A stretch of DNA of 35,495 nucleotides from Liolophura sinensis (taxonomy: Eukaryota; Mollusca; Polyplacophora; Chitonida; Chitonidae): assembly GCF_032854445.1 (NCBI RefSeq), contig NW_027018359.1, forward strand, positions 1-35,495, read 5' to 3'. The translations under genes were made by a program, and so were the position numbers. The notes beneath the pieces were generated by a model that worked only from the letters and a program-made list of their open reading frames with translations, did no database searches and had not been told where the DNA came from. Every line of letters begins with the position of its first letter. Position 1 is the first letter of the stretch. Below are positions 21,601 to 35,300 of the stretch, one piece after another.

Positions 21601-24112
21601 AATAAGGTGCCAAAAGATGCGCAATTGGGCCAGGCATCTCCAGCTGTTGAAAAATTGCAAATTTCCTTGGTTTCCATGGAGTAAGAGCCGTTGTTAGGCA
21701 CGTGATTTTCACATAAATGCTCATTCAATTGTAGCTACAGCCATAAGTGTTGGTCGGAGAGCAACGCGGTTTGCACCATTCGATTTCTCGTCACAAAATA
21801 CGTCGGATTAGCCTCTTACCAGCAGCATTGGAACAGTTTTTCCACTTTTGGATTTTTGCCTGGGATTTTTGCTAATTAAATTCGGCTACATTTACTATGT
21901 AATATCGCGACTGGTCATTACTATATTCAACTTTTGATTATAAGTTATGTGCCCTTCGGTAGCCCAGAAGACGTCAAATCTTTGGGCCAAGCCCATTTAA
22001 CTCATCCAGCAATTGTCTTACTTCTAAGTCGAAGACAAACTCAATGTCTTTATCTACATGTTGAAAAACCACACCATTTGTATATAAAAAACACAAGGTA
22101 CTTGATACAGTCTGCTGTAAAAAGTACAATTAAACACTGACCCACATCAATAAGGTGCCAAAAGATGCGCAATTGGGCCAGGCATCTCCAGCTGTTGAAA
22201 AATTGCAAATTTCCTTGGTTTCCATGGAGTAAGAGCCGTTGTTAGGCACGTGATTTTCACATAAATGCTCATTCAATTGTCGCTACAGCCAAAAGTATTG
22301 GTCGGAGAGCAACGCGGTTTGCACCATTCGATTTCTCGTCACAAAATACGTCGGATTAGCCTCTTACCAGCAGCATTGGAACAGTTTTTCCACTTTTGGA
22401 TTTTTGCCTGGGATTTTTGCTAATTCAATTCGGCTACATTTACTATGTAATATCGCGACTGGTCATTACTATATTCAACTTTTGATTATAAGTTATGTGC
22501 CCTTCGGTAGCCCAGAAGACGTCAAATCTTTGGGCCAAGCCCATTTAACTCATCCAGCACTTGTCTTACTTCTAAGTCGAAGACAAACTCAATGTCTTTA
22601 TCTACATGTTGAAAAACCACACCATTTGTATATAAAAAACACAAGATACTTGATACAGTCTGCTGTAAAAAGTACAATTAAACACTGACCCACATCAATA
22701 AGGTGCCAAAAGATGCGCAATTGGGCCAGGCATCTCCAGCTGTTGAAAAATTGCAAATTTCCTTGGTTTCCATGGAGTAAGAGCCGTTGTTAGGCACGTG
22801 ATTTTCACATAAATGCTCATTCAATTGTCGCTACAGCCAAAAGTATTGGTCGGAGAGCAACGCGGTTTGCACCATTCGATTTCTCGTCACAAAATACGTC
22901 GGATTAGCCTCTTACCAGCAGCATTGGAACAGTTTTTCCACTTTTGGATTTTTGCTTGGGCTTTTTGCTAATTCAATTCGGCTACATTTACTATGTAATA
23001 TCGCGACTGGTCATTACTATATTCAACTTTTGATTATAAGTTATGTGCCCTTCGGTAGCCCAGAAGACGTCAAATCTTTGGGCCAAGCCCATTTAACTCA
23101 TCCAGCAATTGTCTTACTTCTAAGTCGAAGACAAACTCAATGTCTTTATCTACATGTTGAAAAACCACACCATTTGTATATAAAAAACACAAGGTACTTG
23201 ATACAGTCTGCTGTAAAAAGTACAATTAAACACTGACCCACATCAATAAGGTGCCAAAAGATGCGCAATTGGGCCAGGCATCTCCAGCTGTTGAAAAATT
23301 GCAAATTTCCTTGGTTTCCATGGAGTAAGAGCCGTTGCTGGGCACGTGATTTTCACATAAATGCTCATTCAATTGTCGCTACAGCCAAAAGTATTGGTCG
23401 GAGAGCAACGCGGTTTGCACCATTCGATTTCTCGTCACAAAATACGTCGTATTAGCCTCTTACCAGCAGCATTGGAACAGTTTTTCCACTTTTGGATTTT
23501 TGCCTGGGCTTTTTGCTAATTAAATTCGGCTACATTTACTATGTAATATCGCGACTGGTCATTACTATATTCAACTTTTGATTATAAGTTATGTGCCCTT
23601 CGGTAGCCCAGAAGACGTCAAATCTTTGGGCCAAGCCCATTTAACTCATCCAGCAATTGTCTTACTTCTAAGTCGAAGACAAACTCAATGTCTTTATCTA
23701 CATGTTGAAAAACCACACCATTTGTATATAAAAAACACAAGGTACTTGATACAGTCTGCTGTAAAAAGTACAATTAAACACTGACCCACATCAATAAGGT
23801 GCCAAAAGATGCGCAATTGGGCCAGGCATCTCCTGCTGTTGAAAAATTGCAAATTTCCTTGGTTTCCATAGAGTAAGAGCCGTTGTTAGGCACGTGATTT
23901 TCACATAAATGCTCATTCAATTGTAGCTACAGCCATAAGTGTTGGTCGGAGAGCAACGCGGTTTGCACCATTCGATTTCTCGTCACAAAATACGTCGGAT
24001 TAGCCTCTTACCATCAGCATTGGAACAGTTTTTCCACTTTTGGATTTTTGCCTGGGATTTTTGCTAATTAAATTCGGCTACATTTACTATGTAATATCGC
24101 GACTGGTCATTA
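18633..24112. repeat. Block Q, second part (m35-m44)
   Basis: Matches m4-m13 at a spacing of 16,988 bp (31 monomers) and, for m35-m43, m57-m65 at 12,056 bp (22 monomers). m35, m36 and m37 form a single copy of the three-monomer unit that is doubled in P and R. Differences seen are A at 22413 in m41, and in m44 C at offset 67 and T at 24014 (offset 450), plus C488 and A493. The match with m13 probably ends in the right part of m44. Confidence 0.88.
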
Positions 24113-25756
24113 CTATATTCAACTTTTGATTATAAGTTATGTGCCCTTCGGTAGCCCAGAAGACGTCAAATCTTTGGGCCAAGCCCATTTAACTCATCCA
24201 GCAATTGTCTTACTTCTAAGTCGAAGACAAACTCAATGTCTTTATCTACATGTTGAAAAACCACACCATTTGTATATAAAAAACACAAGGTACTTGATAC
24301 AGTCTGCTGTAAAAAGTACAATTAAACACTGACCCACATCAATAAGGTGCCAAAAGATGCGCAATTGGGCCAGGCATCTCCAGCTGTTGAAAAATTGCAA
24401 ATTTCCTTGGTTTCCATGGAGTAAGAGCCGTTGTTAGGCACGTGATTTTCACATAAATGCTCATTCAATTGTCGCTACAGCCAAAAGTATTGGTCGGAGA
24501 GCAACGCGGTTTGCACCATTCGATTTCTCGTCACAAAATACGTCGGATTAGCCTCTTACCAGCAGCATTGGAACAGTTTTTGCACTTTTGGATTTTTGCC
24601 TGGGCTTTTTGCTAATTCAATTCGGCTACATTTACTATGTAATATCGCGACTGGTCATTACTATATTCAACTTTTGATTATAAGTTATGTGCCCTTCGGT
24701 AGCCCAGAAGACGTCAAATCTTTGGGCCAAGCCCATTTAACTCATCCAGCAATTGTCTTACTTCTAAGTCGAAGACAAACTCAATGTCTTTATCTACATG
24801 TTGAAAAACCACACCATTTGTATATAAAAAACACAAGGTACTTGATACAGTCTGCTGTAAAAAGTACAATTAAACACTGACCCACATCAATAAGGTGCCA
24901 AAAGATGCGCAATTGGGCCAGGCATCTCCAGCTGTTGAAAAATTGCAAATTTCATTGGTTTCCATGGAGTAAGAGCCGTTGTTAGGCACGTGATTTTTAC
25001 ATAAATGCTCATTCAATTGTCGCTACAGCCAAAAGTATTGGTCGGAGAGCAACGCGGTTTGCACCATTCGATTTCTCGTCACAACATACGTCGGATTAGC
25101 CTCTTACCAGCAGCATTGGAACAGTTTTTCCACTTTTGGATTTTTGCCTGGGCTTTTTGCTAATTCAATTCGGCTACATTTACTATGTAATATCGCGACT
25201 GGTCATTACTATATTCAACTTTTGATTATAAGTTATGTGCCCTTCGGTAGCCCAGAAGACGTCAAATCTTTGGGCCAAGCCCATTTAACTCATCCAGCAA
25301 TTGTCTTACTTCTAAGTCGAAGACAAACTCAATGTCTTTATCTACATGTTGAAAAACCACACCATTTGTATATAAAAAACACAAGGTACTTGATACAGTC
25401 TGCTGTAAAAAGTACAATTAAACACTGACCCACATCAATAAGGTGCCAAAAGATGCGCAATTGGGCCAGGCATCTCCAGCTGTTGAAAAATTGCAAATTT
25501 CCTTGGTTTCCATGGAGTAAGAGCCGTTGCTGGGCACGTGATTTTCACATAAATGCTCATTCAATTGTCGCTACAGCCAAAAGTATTGGTCGGAGAGCAA
25601 CGCGGTTTGCACCATTCGATTTCTCGTCACAAAATACGTCGGATTAGCCTCTTACCAGCAGCATTGGAACAGTTTTTCCACTTTTGGATTTTTGCCTGGG
25701 ATTTTTGCTAATTAAATTCGGCTACATTTACTATGTAATATCGCGACTGGTCATTA
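24113..25756. repeat. Linker monomers m45-m47 between blocks Q and R
   Basis: m45 has G470 but not the T429 that accompanies it in m3, m34, m53 and m56. m46 has A294, T338 and private C425 at 25085. m47 has C322/G324 with G490, A493 and A506, like m32. The run loosely resembles m20-m22 (25 monomers upstream), but m20 lacks G470 and m22 has T488 and C493, so the relationship is weak. Confidence 0.75.
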
Positions 25757-28700
25757 CTATATTCAACTTTTGATTATAAGTTATGTGCCCTTCGGTAGCC
25801 CAGAAGACGTCAAATCTTTGGGCCAAGCCCATTTAACTCATCCAGCAATTGTCTTACTTCTAAGTCGAAGACAAACTCAATGTCTTTATCTACATGTTGA
25901 AAAACCACACCATTTGTATATAAAAACAACAAGGTACTTGATACAGTCTGCTGTAAAAAGTACAATTAAACACTGACCCACATCAATAAGGTGCCAAAAG
26001 ATGCGCAATTGGGCCAGGCATCTCCAGCTGTTGAAAAATTGCAAATTTCCTTGGTTTCCATGGAGTAAGAGCCGTTGTTGGGCACGTGATTTTTACATAA
26101 ATGCTCATTCAATTGTCGCTACAGCCAAAAGTATTGGTCGGAGAGCAACGCGGTTTGCACCATTCGATTTCTCGTCACAAAATACGTCGGATTAGCCTCT
26201 TACCAGCAGCATTGGAACAGTTTTTCCACTTTTGGATTTTTGCTTGGGCTTTTTGCTAATTCAATTCGGCTACATTTACTATGTAATATCGCGACTGGTC
26301 ATTACTACATTCAACTTTTGATTATAAGTTATGTGCCCTTCGGTAGCCCAGAAGACGTCAAATCTTTGGGCCAAGCCCATTTAACTCATCCAGCAATTGT
26401 CTTACTTCTAAGTCGAAGACAAACTCAATGTCTTTATCTACATGTTGAAAAACCACACCATTTGTATATAAAAAACACAAGGTACTTGATACAGTCTGCT
26501 GTAAAAAGTACAATTGAACACTGACCCACATCAATAAGGTGCCAAAAGATGCGCAATTGGGCCAGGCATCTCCAGCTGTTGAAAAATTGCAAATTTCCTT
26601 GGTTTCCATGGAGTAAGAGCCGTTGTTAGGCACGTGATTTTCACATAAATGCTCATTCAATTGTCGCTACAGCCAAAAGTATTGGTCGGAGAGCAACGCG
26701 GTTTGCACCATTCGATTTCTCGTCACAAAATACGTCGGATTAGCCTCTTACCAGCAGCATTGGAACAGTTTTTCCACTTTTGGATTTTTGCTTGGGCTTT
26801 TTGCTAATTCAATTCGGCTACATTTACTATGTAATATCGCGACTGGTCATTACTATATTCAACTTTTGATTATAAGTTATGTGCCCTTCGGTAGCCCAGA
26901 AGACGTCAAATCTTTGGGCCAAGCCCATTTAACTCATCCAGCAATTGTCTTACTTCTAAGTCGAAGACAAACTCAATGTCTTTATCTACATGTTGAAAAA
27001 CCACACCATTTGTATATAAAAAACACAAGGTACTTGATACAGTCTGCTGTAAAAAGTACAATTAAACACTGACCCACATCAATAAGGTGCCAAAAGATGC
27101 GCAATTGGGCCAGGCATCTCCAGCTGTTGAAAAATTGCAAATTTCCTTGGTTTCCATGGAGTAAGAGCCGTTGTTAGGCACATGATTTTCACATAAATGC
27201 TCATTCAATTGTCGCTACAGCCAAAAGTATTGGTCGGAGAGCAACGCGGTTTGCACCATTCGATTTCTCGTCACAAAATACGTCGGATTAGCCTCTTACC
27301 AGCAGCATTGGAGCAGTTTTTCCACTTTTGGATTTTTGCTTGGGCTTTTTGCTAATTAAATTAGGCTACATTTACTATGTAATATCGCGACTGGTCATTA
27401 CTATATTCAACTTTTGATTATAAGTTATGTGCCCTTCGGTAGCCCAGAAGACGTCAAATCTTTGGGCCAAGCCCATTTAACTCATCCAGCAATTGTCTTA
27501 CTTCTAAGTCGAAGACAAACTCAATGTCTTTATCTACATGTTGAAAAACCACACCATTTGTATATAAAAAACACAAGGTACTTGATACAGTCTGCTGTAA
27601 AAAGTACAATTAAACACTGACCCACATAAATAAGGTGCCAAAAGATGCGCAATTGGGCCAGGCATCTCCAGCTGTTGAAAAATTGCAAATTTCCTTGGTT
27701 TCCATGGAGTAAGAGCCGTTGCTGGGCACGTGATTTTCACATAAATGCTCATTCAATTGTCGCTACAGCCAAAAGTATTGGTCGGAGAGCAACGCGGTTT
27801 GCACCATTCGATTTCTCGTCACAAAATACGTCGGATTAGCCTCTTACCAGCAGCATTGGAACAGTTTTTCCACTTTTGGATTTTTGCCTGGGATTTTTGC
27901 TAATTAAATTCGGCTACATTTACTATGTAATATCGCGACTGGTCATTACTATATTCAACTTTTGATTATAAGTTATGTGCCCTTCGGTAGCCCAGAAGAC
28001 GTCAAATCTTTGGGCCAAGCCCATTTAACTCATCCAGCAATTGTCTTACTTCTAAGTCGAAGACAAACTCAATGTCTTTATCTACATGTTGAAAAACCAC
28101 ACCATTTGTATATAAAAAACACAAGGTACTTGATACAGTCTGCTGTAAAAAGTACAATTAAACACTGACCCACATCAATAAGGTGCCAAAAGATGCGCAA
28201 TTGGGCCAGGCATCTCCAGCTGTTGAAAAATTGCAAATTTCCTTGGTTTCCATGGAGTAAGAGCCGTTGTTAGGCACGTGATTTTCACATAAATGCTCAT
28301 TCAATTGTAGCTACAGCCATAAGTGTTGGTCGGAGAGCAACGCGGTTTGCACCATTCGATTTCTCGTCACAAAATACGTCGGATTAGCCTCTTACCAGCA
28401 GCATTGGAACAGTTTTTCCACTTTTGGATTTTTGCCTGGGATTTTTGCTAATTAAATTCGGCTAAATTTACTATGTAATATCGCGACTGGTCATTACTAT
28501 ATTCAACTTTTGATTATAAGTTATGTGCCCTTCGGTAGCCCAGAAGACGTCAAATCTTTGGGCCAAGCCCATTTAACTCATCCAGCAATTGTCTTACTTC
28601 TAAGTCGAAGACAAACTCAATGTCTTTATCTACATGTTGAAAAACCACACCATTTGTATATAAAAAACACAAGGTACTTGATACAGTCTGCTGTAAAAAG

Positions 28701-29044
28701 TACAATTAAACACTGACCCACATCAATAAGGTGCCAAAAGATGCGCAATTGGGCCAGGCATCTCCAGCTGTTGAAAAATTGCAAATTTCCTTGGTTTCCA
28801 TGGAGTAAGAGCCGTTGTTAGGCACGTGATTTTCACATAAATGCTCATTCAATTGTCGCTACAGCCAAAAGTATTGGTCGGAGAGCAACGCGGTTTGCAC
28901 CATTCGATTTCTCGTCACAAAATATGTCGGATTAGCCTCTTACCAGCAGCATTGGAACAGTTTTTGCACTTTTGGATTTTTGCCTGGGCTTTTTGCTAAT
29001 TCAATTCGGCTACATTTACTATGTAATATCGCGACTGGTCATTA
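25757..29044. repeat. Block R, first part (m48-m53)
   Basis: Copy of m29-m34, 19 monomers downstream, with the same rare changes in order: C4 in m49, A330/G461/A511 in m50, A517 in m52, T429/G470 in m53. Private A at 27628 in m51 distinguishes it. It runs directly into m54-m55, which match m35-m36, and then into chimeric m56, where the 19-monomer match ends. Confidence 0.88.
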
Positions 29045-30140
29045 CTATATTCAACTTTTGATTATAAGTTATGTGCCCTTCGGTAGCCCAGAAGACGTCA
29101 AATCTTTGGGCCAAGCCCATTTAACTCATCCAGCAATTGTCTTACTTCTAAGTCGAAGACAAACTCAATGTCTTTATCTACATGTTGAAAAACCACACCA
29201 TTTGTATATAAAAAACACAAGGTACTTGATACAGTCTGCTGTAAAAAGTACAATTAAACACTGACCCACATCAATAAGGTGCCAAAAGATGCGCAATTGG
29301 GCCAGGCATCTCCAGCTGTTGAAAAATTGCAAATTTCCTTGGTTTCCATGGAGTAAGAGCCGTTGTTAGGCACGTGATTTTCACATAAATGCTCATTCAA
29401 TTGTAGCTACAGCCATAAGTGTTGGTCGGAGAGCAACGCGGTTTGCACCATTCGATTTCTCGTCACAAAATACGTCGGATTAGCCTCTTACCAGCAGCAT
29501 TGGAACAGTTTTTCCACTTTTGGATTTTTGCCTTGGATTTTTGCTAATTAAATTCGGCTACATTTACTATGTAATATCGCGACTGGTCATTACTATATTC
29601 AACTTTTGATTATAAGTTATGTGCCCTTCGGTAGCCCAGAAGACGTCAAATCTTTGGGCCAAGCCCATTTAACTCATCCAGCAATTGTCTTACTTCTAAG
29701 TCGAAGACAAACTCAATGTCTTTATCTACATGTTGAAAAACCACACCATTTGTATATAAAAAACACAAGGTACTTGATACAGTCTGCTGTAAAAAGTACA
29801 ATTAAACACTGACCCACATCAATAAGGTGCCAAAAGATGCGCAATTGGGCCAGGCATCTCCAGCTGTTGAAAAATTGCAAATTTCCTTGGTTTCCATGGA
29901 GTAAGAGCCGTTGTTAGGCACGTGATTTTCACATAAATGCTCATTCAATTGTCGCTACAGCCAAAAGTATTGGTCGGAGAGCAACGCGGTTTGCACCATT
30001 CGATTTCTCTTCACAAAATACGTCGGATTAGCCTCTTACCAGCAGCAATGGAACAGTTTTTGCACTTTTGGATTTTTGCCTGGGCTTTTTGCTAATTCAA
30101 TTCGGCTACATTTACTATGTAATATCGCGACTGGTCATTA

Positions 30141-30688
30141 CTATATTCAACTTTTGATTATAAGTTATGTGCCCTTCGGTAGCCCAGAAGACGTCAAATC
30201 TTTGGGCCAAGCCCATTTAACTCATCCAGCAATTGTCTTAGTTCTAAGTCGAAGACAAACTCAATGTCTTTATCCACATGTTGAAAAACCACACCATTTG
30301 TATATAAAAAACACAAGGTACTTGATACAGTCTGCTGTAAAAAGTACAATTAAACACTGACCCACATCAATAAGGTGCCAAAAGATGCGCAATTGGGCCA
30401 GGCATCTCCAGCTGTTGAAAAATTGCAAATTTCCTTGGTTTCCATGGAGTAAGAGCCGTTGTTAGGCACGTGATTTTCACATAAATGCTCATTCAATTGT
30501 CGCTACAGCCAAAAGTATTGGTCGGAGAGCAACGCGGTTTGCACCATTCGATTTCTCGTCACAAAATATGTCGGATTAGCCTCTTACCAGCAGCATTGGA
30601 ACAGTTTTTGCACTTTTGGATTTTTGCCTGGGCTTTTTGCTAATTCAATTCGGCTACATTTACTATGTAATATCGCGACTGGTCATTA
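30141..30688. repeat. Chimeric monomer m56 (recombination joint)
   Basis: The left part carries G101 (30241) and C135 (30275), diagnostic of m37 and m59. The right part has C294 (30434), T429 (30569) and G470 (30610), as in m34 and m53, and lacks the A294, T338 and G448 of m37 and m59. The switch lies between 30276 and 30433. Flanking order m53-m54-m55-m56-m57-m58-m59, against m34-m35-m36-m37, shows that exactly three monomers were gained at this joint. m3 is the same chimera. Confidence 0.85.
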
Positions 30689-32332
30689 CTATATTCAACT
30701 TTTGATTATAAGTTATGTGCCCTTCGGTAGCCCAGAAGACGTCAAATCTTTGGGCCAAGCCCATTTAACTCATCCAGCAATTGTCTTACTTCTAAGTCGA
30801 AGACAAACTCAATGTCTTTATCTACATGTTGAAAAACCACACCATTTGTATATAAAAAACACAAGGTACTTGATACAGTCTGCTGTAAAAAGTACAATTA
30901 AACACTGACCCACATCAATAAGGTGCCAAAAGATGCGCAATTGGGCCAGGCATCTCCAGCTGTTGAAAAATTGCAAATTTCCTTGGTTTCCATGGAGTAA
31001 GAGCCGTTGTTAGGCACGTGATTTTCACATAAATGCTCATTCAATTGTAGCTACAGCCATAAGTGTTGGTCGGAGAGCAACGCGGTTTGCACCATTCGAT
31101 TTCTCGTCACAAAATACGTCGGATTAGCCTCTTACCAGCAGCATTGGAACAGTTTTTCCACTTTTGGATTTTTGCCTTGGATTTTTGCTAATTAAATTCG
31201 GCTACATTTACTATGTAATATCGCGACTGGTCATTACTATATTCAACTTTTGATTATAAGTTATGTGCCCTTCGGTAGCCCAGAAGACGTCAAATCTTTG
31301 GGCCAAGCCCATTTAACTCATCCAGCAATTGTCTTACTTCTAAGTCGAAGACAAACTCAATGTCTTTATCTACATGTTGAAAAACCACACCATTTGTATA
31401 TAAAAAACACAAGGTACTTGATACAGTCTGCTGTAAAAAGTACAATTAAACACTGACCCACATCAATAAGGTGCCAAAAGATGCGCAATTGGGCCAGGCA
31501 TCTCCAGCTGTTGAAAAATTGCAAATTTCCTTGGTTTCCATGGAGTAAGAGCCGTTGTTAGGCACGTGATTTTCACATAAATGCTCATTCAATTGTCGCT
31601 ACAGCCAAAAGTATTGGTCGGAGAGCAACGCGGTTTGCACCATTCGATTTCTCTTCACAAAATACGTCGGATTAGCCTCTTACCAGCAGCAATGGAACAG
31701 TTTTTGCACTTTTGGATTTTTGCCTGGGCTTTTTGCTAATTCAATTCGGCTACATTTACTATGTAATATCGCGACTGGTCATTACTATATTCAACTTTTG
31801 ATTATAAGTTATGTGCCCTTCGGTAGCCCAGAAGACGTCAAATCTTTGGGCCAAGCCCATTTAACTCATCCAGCAATTGTCTTAGTTCTAAGTCGAAGAC
31901 AAACTCAATGTCTTTATCCACATGTTGAAAAACCACACCATTTGTATATAAAAAACACAAGGTACTTGATACAGTCTGCTGTAAAAAGTACAATTAAACA
32001 CTGACCCACATCAATAAGGTGCCAAAAGATGCGCAATTGGGCCAGGCATCTCCAGCTGTTGAAAAATTGCAAATTTCATTGGTTTCCATGGAGTAAGAGC
32101 CGTTGTTAGGCACGTGATTTTTACATAAATGCTCATTCAATTGTCGCTACAGCCAAAAGTATTGGTCGGAGAGCAACGCGGTTTGCACCATTCGATTTCT
32201 CGTCACAAAATACGTCGGATTAGCCTCTTACGAGCAGCATTGGAACAGTTTTTCCACTTTTGGATTTTTGCCTGGGCTTTTTGCTAATTCAATTCGGCTA
32301 CATTTACTATGTAATATCGCGACTGGTCATTA
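30689..32332. repeat. Second copy of the three-monomer unit in block R (m57-m59)
   Basis: m57 repeats m54 and m58 repeats m55. m59 has the full m37/m6 set: G101, C135, A294, T338, G448. With m54-m56 it forms a tandem duplication of 1,644 bp, the same state as m1-m6 and unlike the single copy m35-m37. Confidence 0.85.
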
Positions 32333-35300
32333 CTATATTCAACTTTTGATTATAAGTTATGTGCCCTTCGGTAGCCCAGAAGACGTCAAATCTTTGGGCC
32401 AAGCCCATTTAACTCATCCAGCAATTGTCTTACTTCTAAGTCGAAGACAAACTCAATGTCTTTATCTACATGTTGAAAAACCACACCATTTGTATATAAA
32501 AAACACAAGGTACTTGATACAGTCTGCTGTAAAAAGTACAATTAAACACTGACCCACATCAATAAGGTGCCAAAAGATGCGCAATTGGGCCAGGCATCTC
32601 CAGCTGTTGAAAAATTGCAAATTTCCTTGGTTTCCATGGAGTAAGAGCCGTTGTTAGGCACGTGATTTTCACATAAATGCTCATTCAATTGTCGCTACAG
32701 CCAAAAGTATTGGTCGGAGAGCAACGCGGTTTGCACCATTCGATTTCTCGTCACAAAATACGTCGGATTAGCCTCTTACCAGCAGCATTGGAACAGTTTT
32801 TCCACTTTTGGATTTTTGCCTGGGCTTTTTGCTAATTCAATTCGGCTACATTTACTATGTAATATCGCGACTGGTCATTACTATATTCAACTTTTGATTA
32901 TAAGTTATGTGCCCTTCGGTAGCCCAGAAGACGTCAAATCTTTGGGCCAAGCCCATTTAACTCATCCAGCAATTGTCTTACTTCTAAGTCGAAGACAAAC
33001 TCAATGTCTTTATCTACATGTTGAAAAACCACACCATTTGTATATAAAAAACACAAGGTACTTGATACAGTCTGCTGTAAAAAGTACAATTAAACACTGA
33101 CCCACATCAATAAGGTGCCAAAAGATGCGCAATTGGGCCAGGCATCTCCAGCTGTTGAAAAATTGCAAATTTCCTTGGTTTCCATGGAGTAAGAGCCGTT
33201 GCTGGGCACGTGATTTTCACATAAATGCTCATTCAATTGTCGCTACAGCCAAAAGTATTGGTCGGAGAACAACGCGGTTTGCACCATTCGATTTCTCGTC
33301 ACAAAATACGTCGGATTAGCCTCTTACCAGCAGCATTGGAACAGTTTTTCCACTTTTGGATTTTTGCCTGGGATTTTTGCTAATTAAATTCGGCTACATT
33401 TACTATGTAATATCGCGACTGGTCATTACTATATTCAACTTTTGATTATAAGTTATGTGCCCTTCGGTAGCCCAGAAGACGTCAAATCTTTGGGCCAAGC
33501 CCATTTAACTCATCCAGCAATTGTCTTACTTCTAAGTCGAAGACAAACTCAATGTCTTTATCTACATGTTGAAAAACCACACCATTTGTATATAAAAAAC
33601 ACAAGGTACTTGATACAGTCTGCTGTAAAAAGTACAATTAAACACTGACCCACATCAATAAGGTGCCAAAAGATGCGCAATTGGGCCAGGCATCTCCAGC
33701 TGTTGAAAAATTGCAAATTTCCTTGGTTTCCATGGAGTAAGAGCCGTTGTTAGGCACGTGATTTTCACATAAATGCTCATTCAATTGTAGCTACAGCCAT
33801 AAGTGTTGGTCGGAGAGCAACGCGGTTTGCACCATTCGATTTCTCGTCACAAAATACGTCGGATTAGCCTCTTACCAGCAGCATTGGAACAGTTTTTCCA
33901 CTTTTGGATTTTTGCCTGGGATTTTTGCTAATTAAATTCGGCTACATTTACTATGTAATATCGCGACTGGTCATTACTATATTCAACTTTTGATTATAAG
34001 TTATGTGCCCTTCGGTAGCCCAGAAGACGTCAAATCTTTGGGCCAAGCCCATTTAACTCATCCAGCAATTGTCTTACTTCTAAGTCGAAGACAAACTCAA
34101 TGTCTTTATCTACATGTTGAAAAACCACACCATTTGTATATAAAAAACACAAGGTACTTGATACAGTCTGCTGTAAAAAGTACAATTAAACACTGACCCA
34201 CATCAATAAGGTGCCAAAAGATGCGCAATTGGGCCAGGCATCTCCAGCTGTTGAAAAATTGCAAATTTCCTTGGTTTCCATGGAGTAAGAGCCGTTGTTA
34301 GGCACGTGATTTTCACATAAATGCTCATTCAATTGTCGCTACAGCCAAAAGTATTGGTCGGAGAGCAACGCGGTTTGCACCATTCGATTTCTCGTCACAA
34401 AATACGTCGGATTAGCCTCTTACCAGCAGCATTGGAACAGTTTTTCCACTTTTGGATTTTTGCCTGGGCTTTTTGCTAATTCAATTCGGCTACATTTACT
34501 ATGTAATATCGCGACTGGTCATTACTATATTCAACTTTTGATTATAAGTTATGTGCCCTTCGGTAGCCCAGAAGACGTCAAATCTTTGGGCCAAGCCCAT
34601 TTAACTCATCCAGCACTTGTCTTACTTCTAAGTCGAAGACAAACTCAATGTCTTTATCTACATGTTGAAAAACCACACCATTTGTATATAAAAAACACAA
34701 GATACTTGATACAGTCTGCTGTAAAAAGTACAATTAAACACTGACCCACATCAATAAGGTGCCAAAAGATGCGCAATTGGGCCAGGCATCTCCAGCTGTT
34801 GAAAAATTGCAAATTTCCTTGGTTTCCATGGAGTAAGAGCCGTTGTTAGGCACGTGATTTTCACATAAATGCTCATTCAATTGTCGCTACAGCCAAAAGT
34901 ATTGGTCGGAGAGCAACGCGGTTTGCACCATTCGATTTCTCGTCACAAAATACGTCGGATTAGCCTCTTACCAGCAGCATTGGAACAGTTTTTCCACTTT
35001 TGGATTTTTGCTTGGGCTTTTTGCTAATTCAATTCGGCTACATTTACTATGTAATATCGCGACTGGTCATTACTATATTCAACTTTTGATTATAAGTTAT
35101 GTGCCCTTCGGTAGCCCAGAAGACGTCAAATCTTTGGGCCAAGCCCATTTAACTCATCCAGCAATTGTCTTACTTCTAAGTCGAAGACAAACTCAATGTC
35201 TTTATCTACATGTTGAAAAACCACACCATTTGTATATAAAAAACACAAGGTACTTGATACAGTCTGCTGTAAAAAGTACAATTAAACACTGACCCACATC

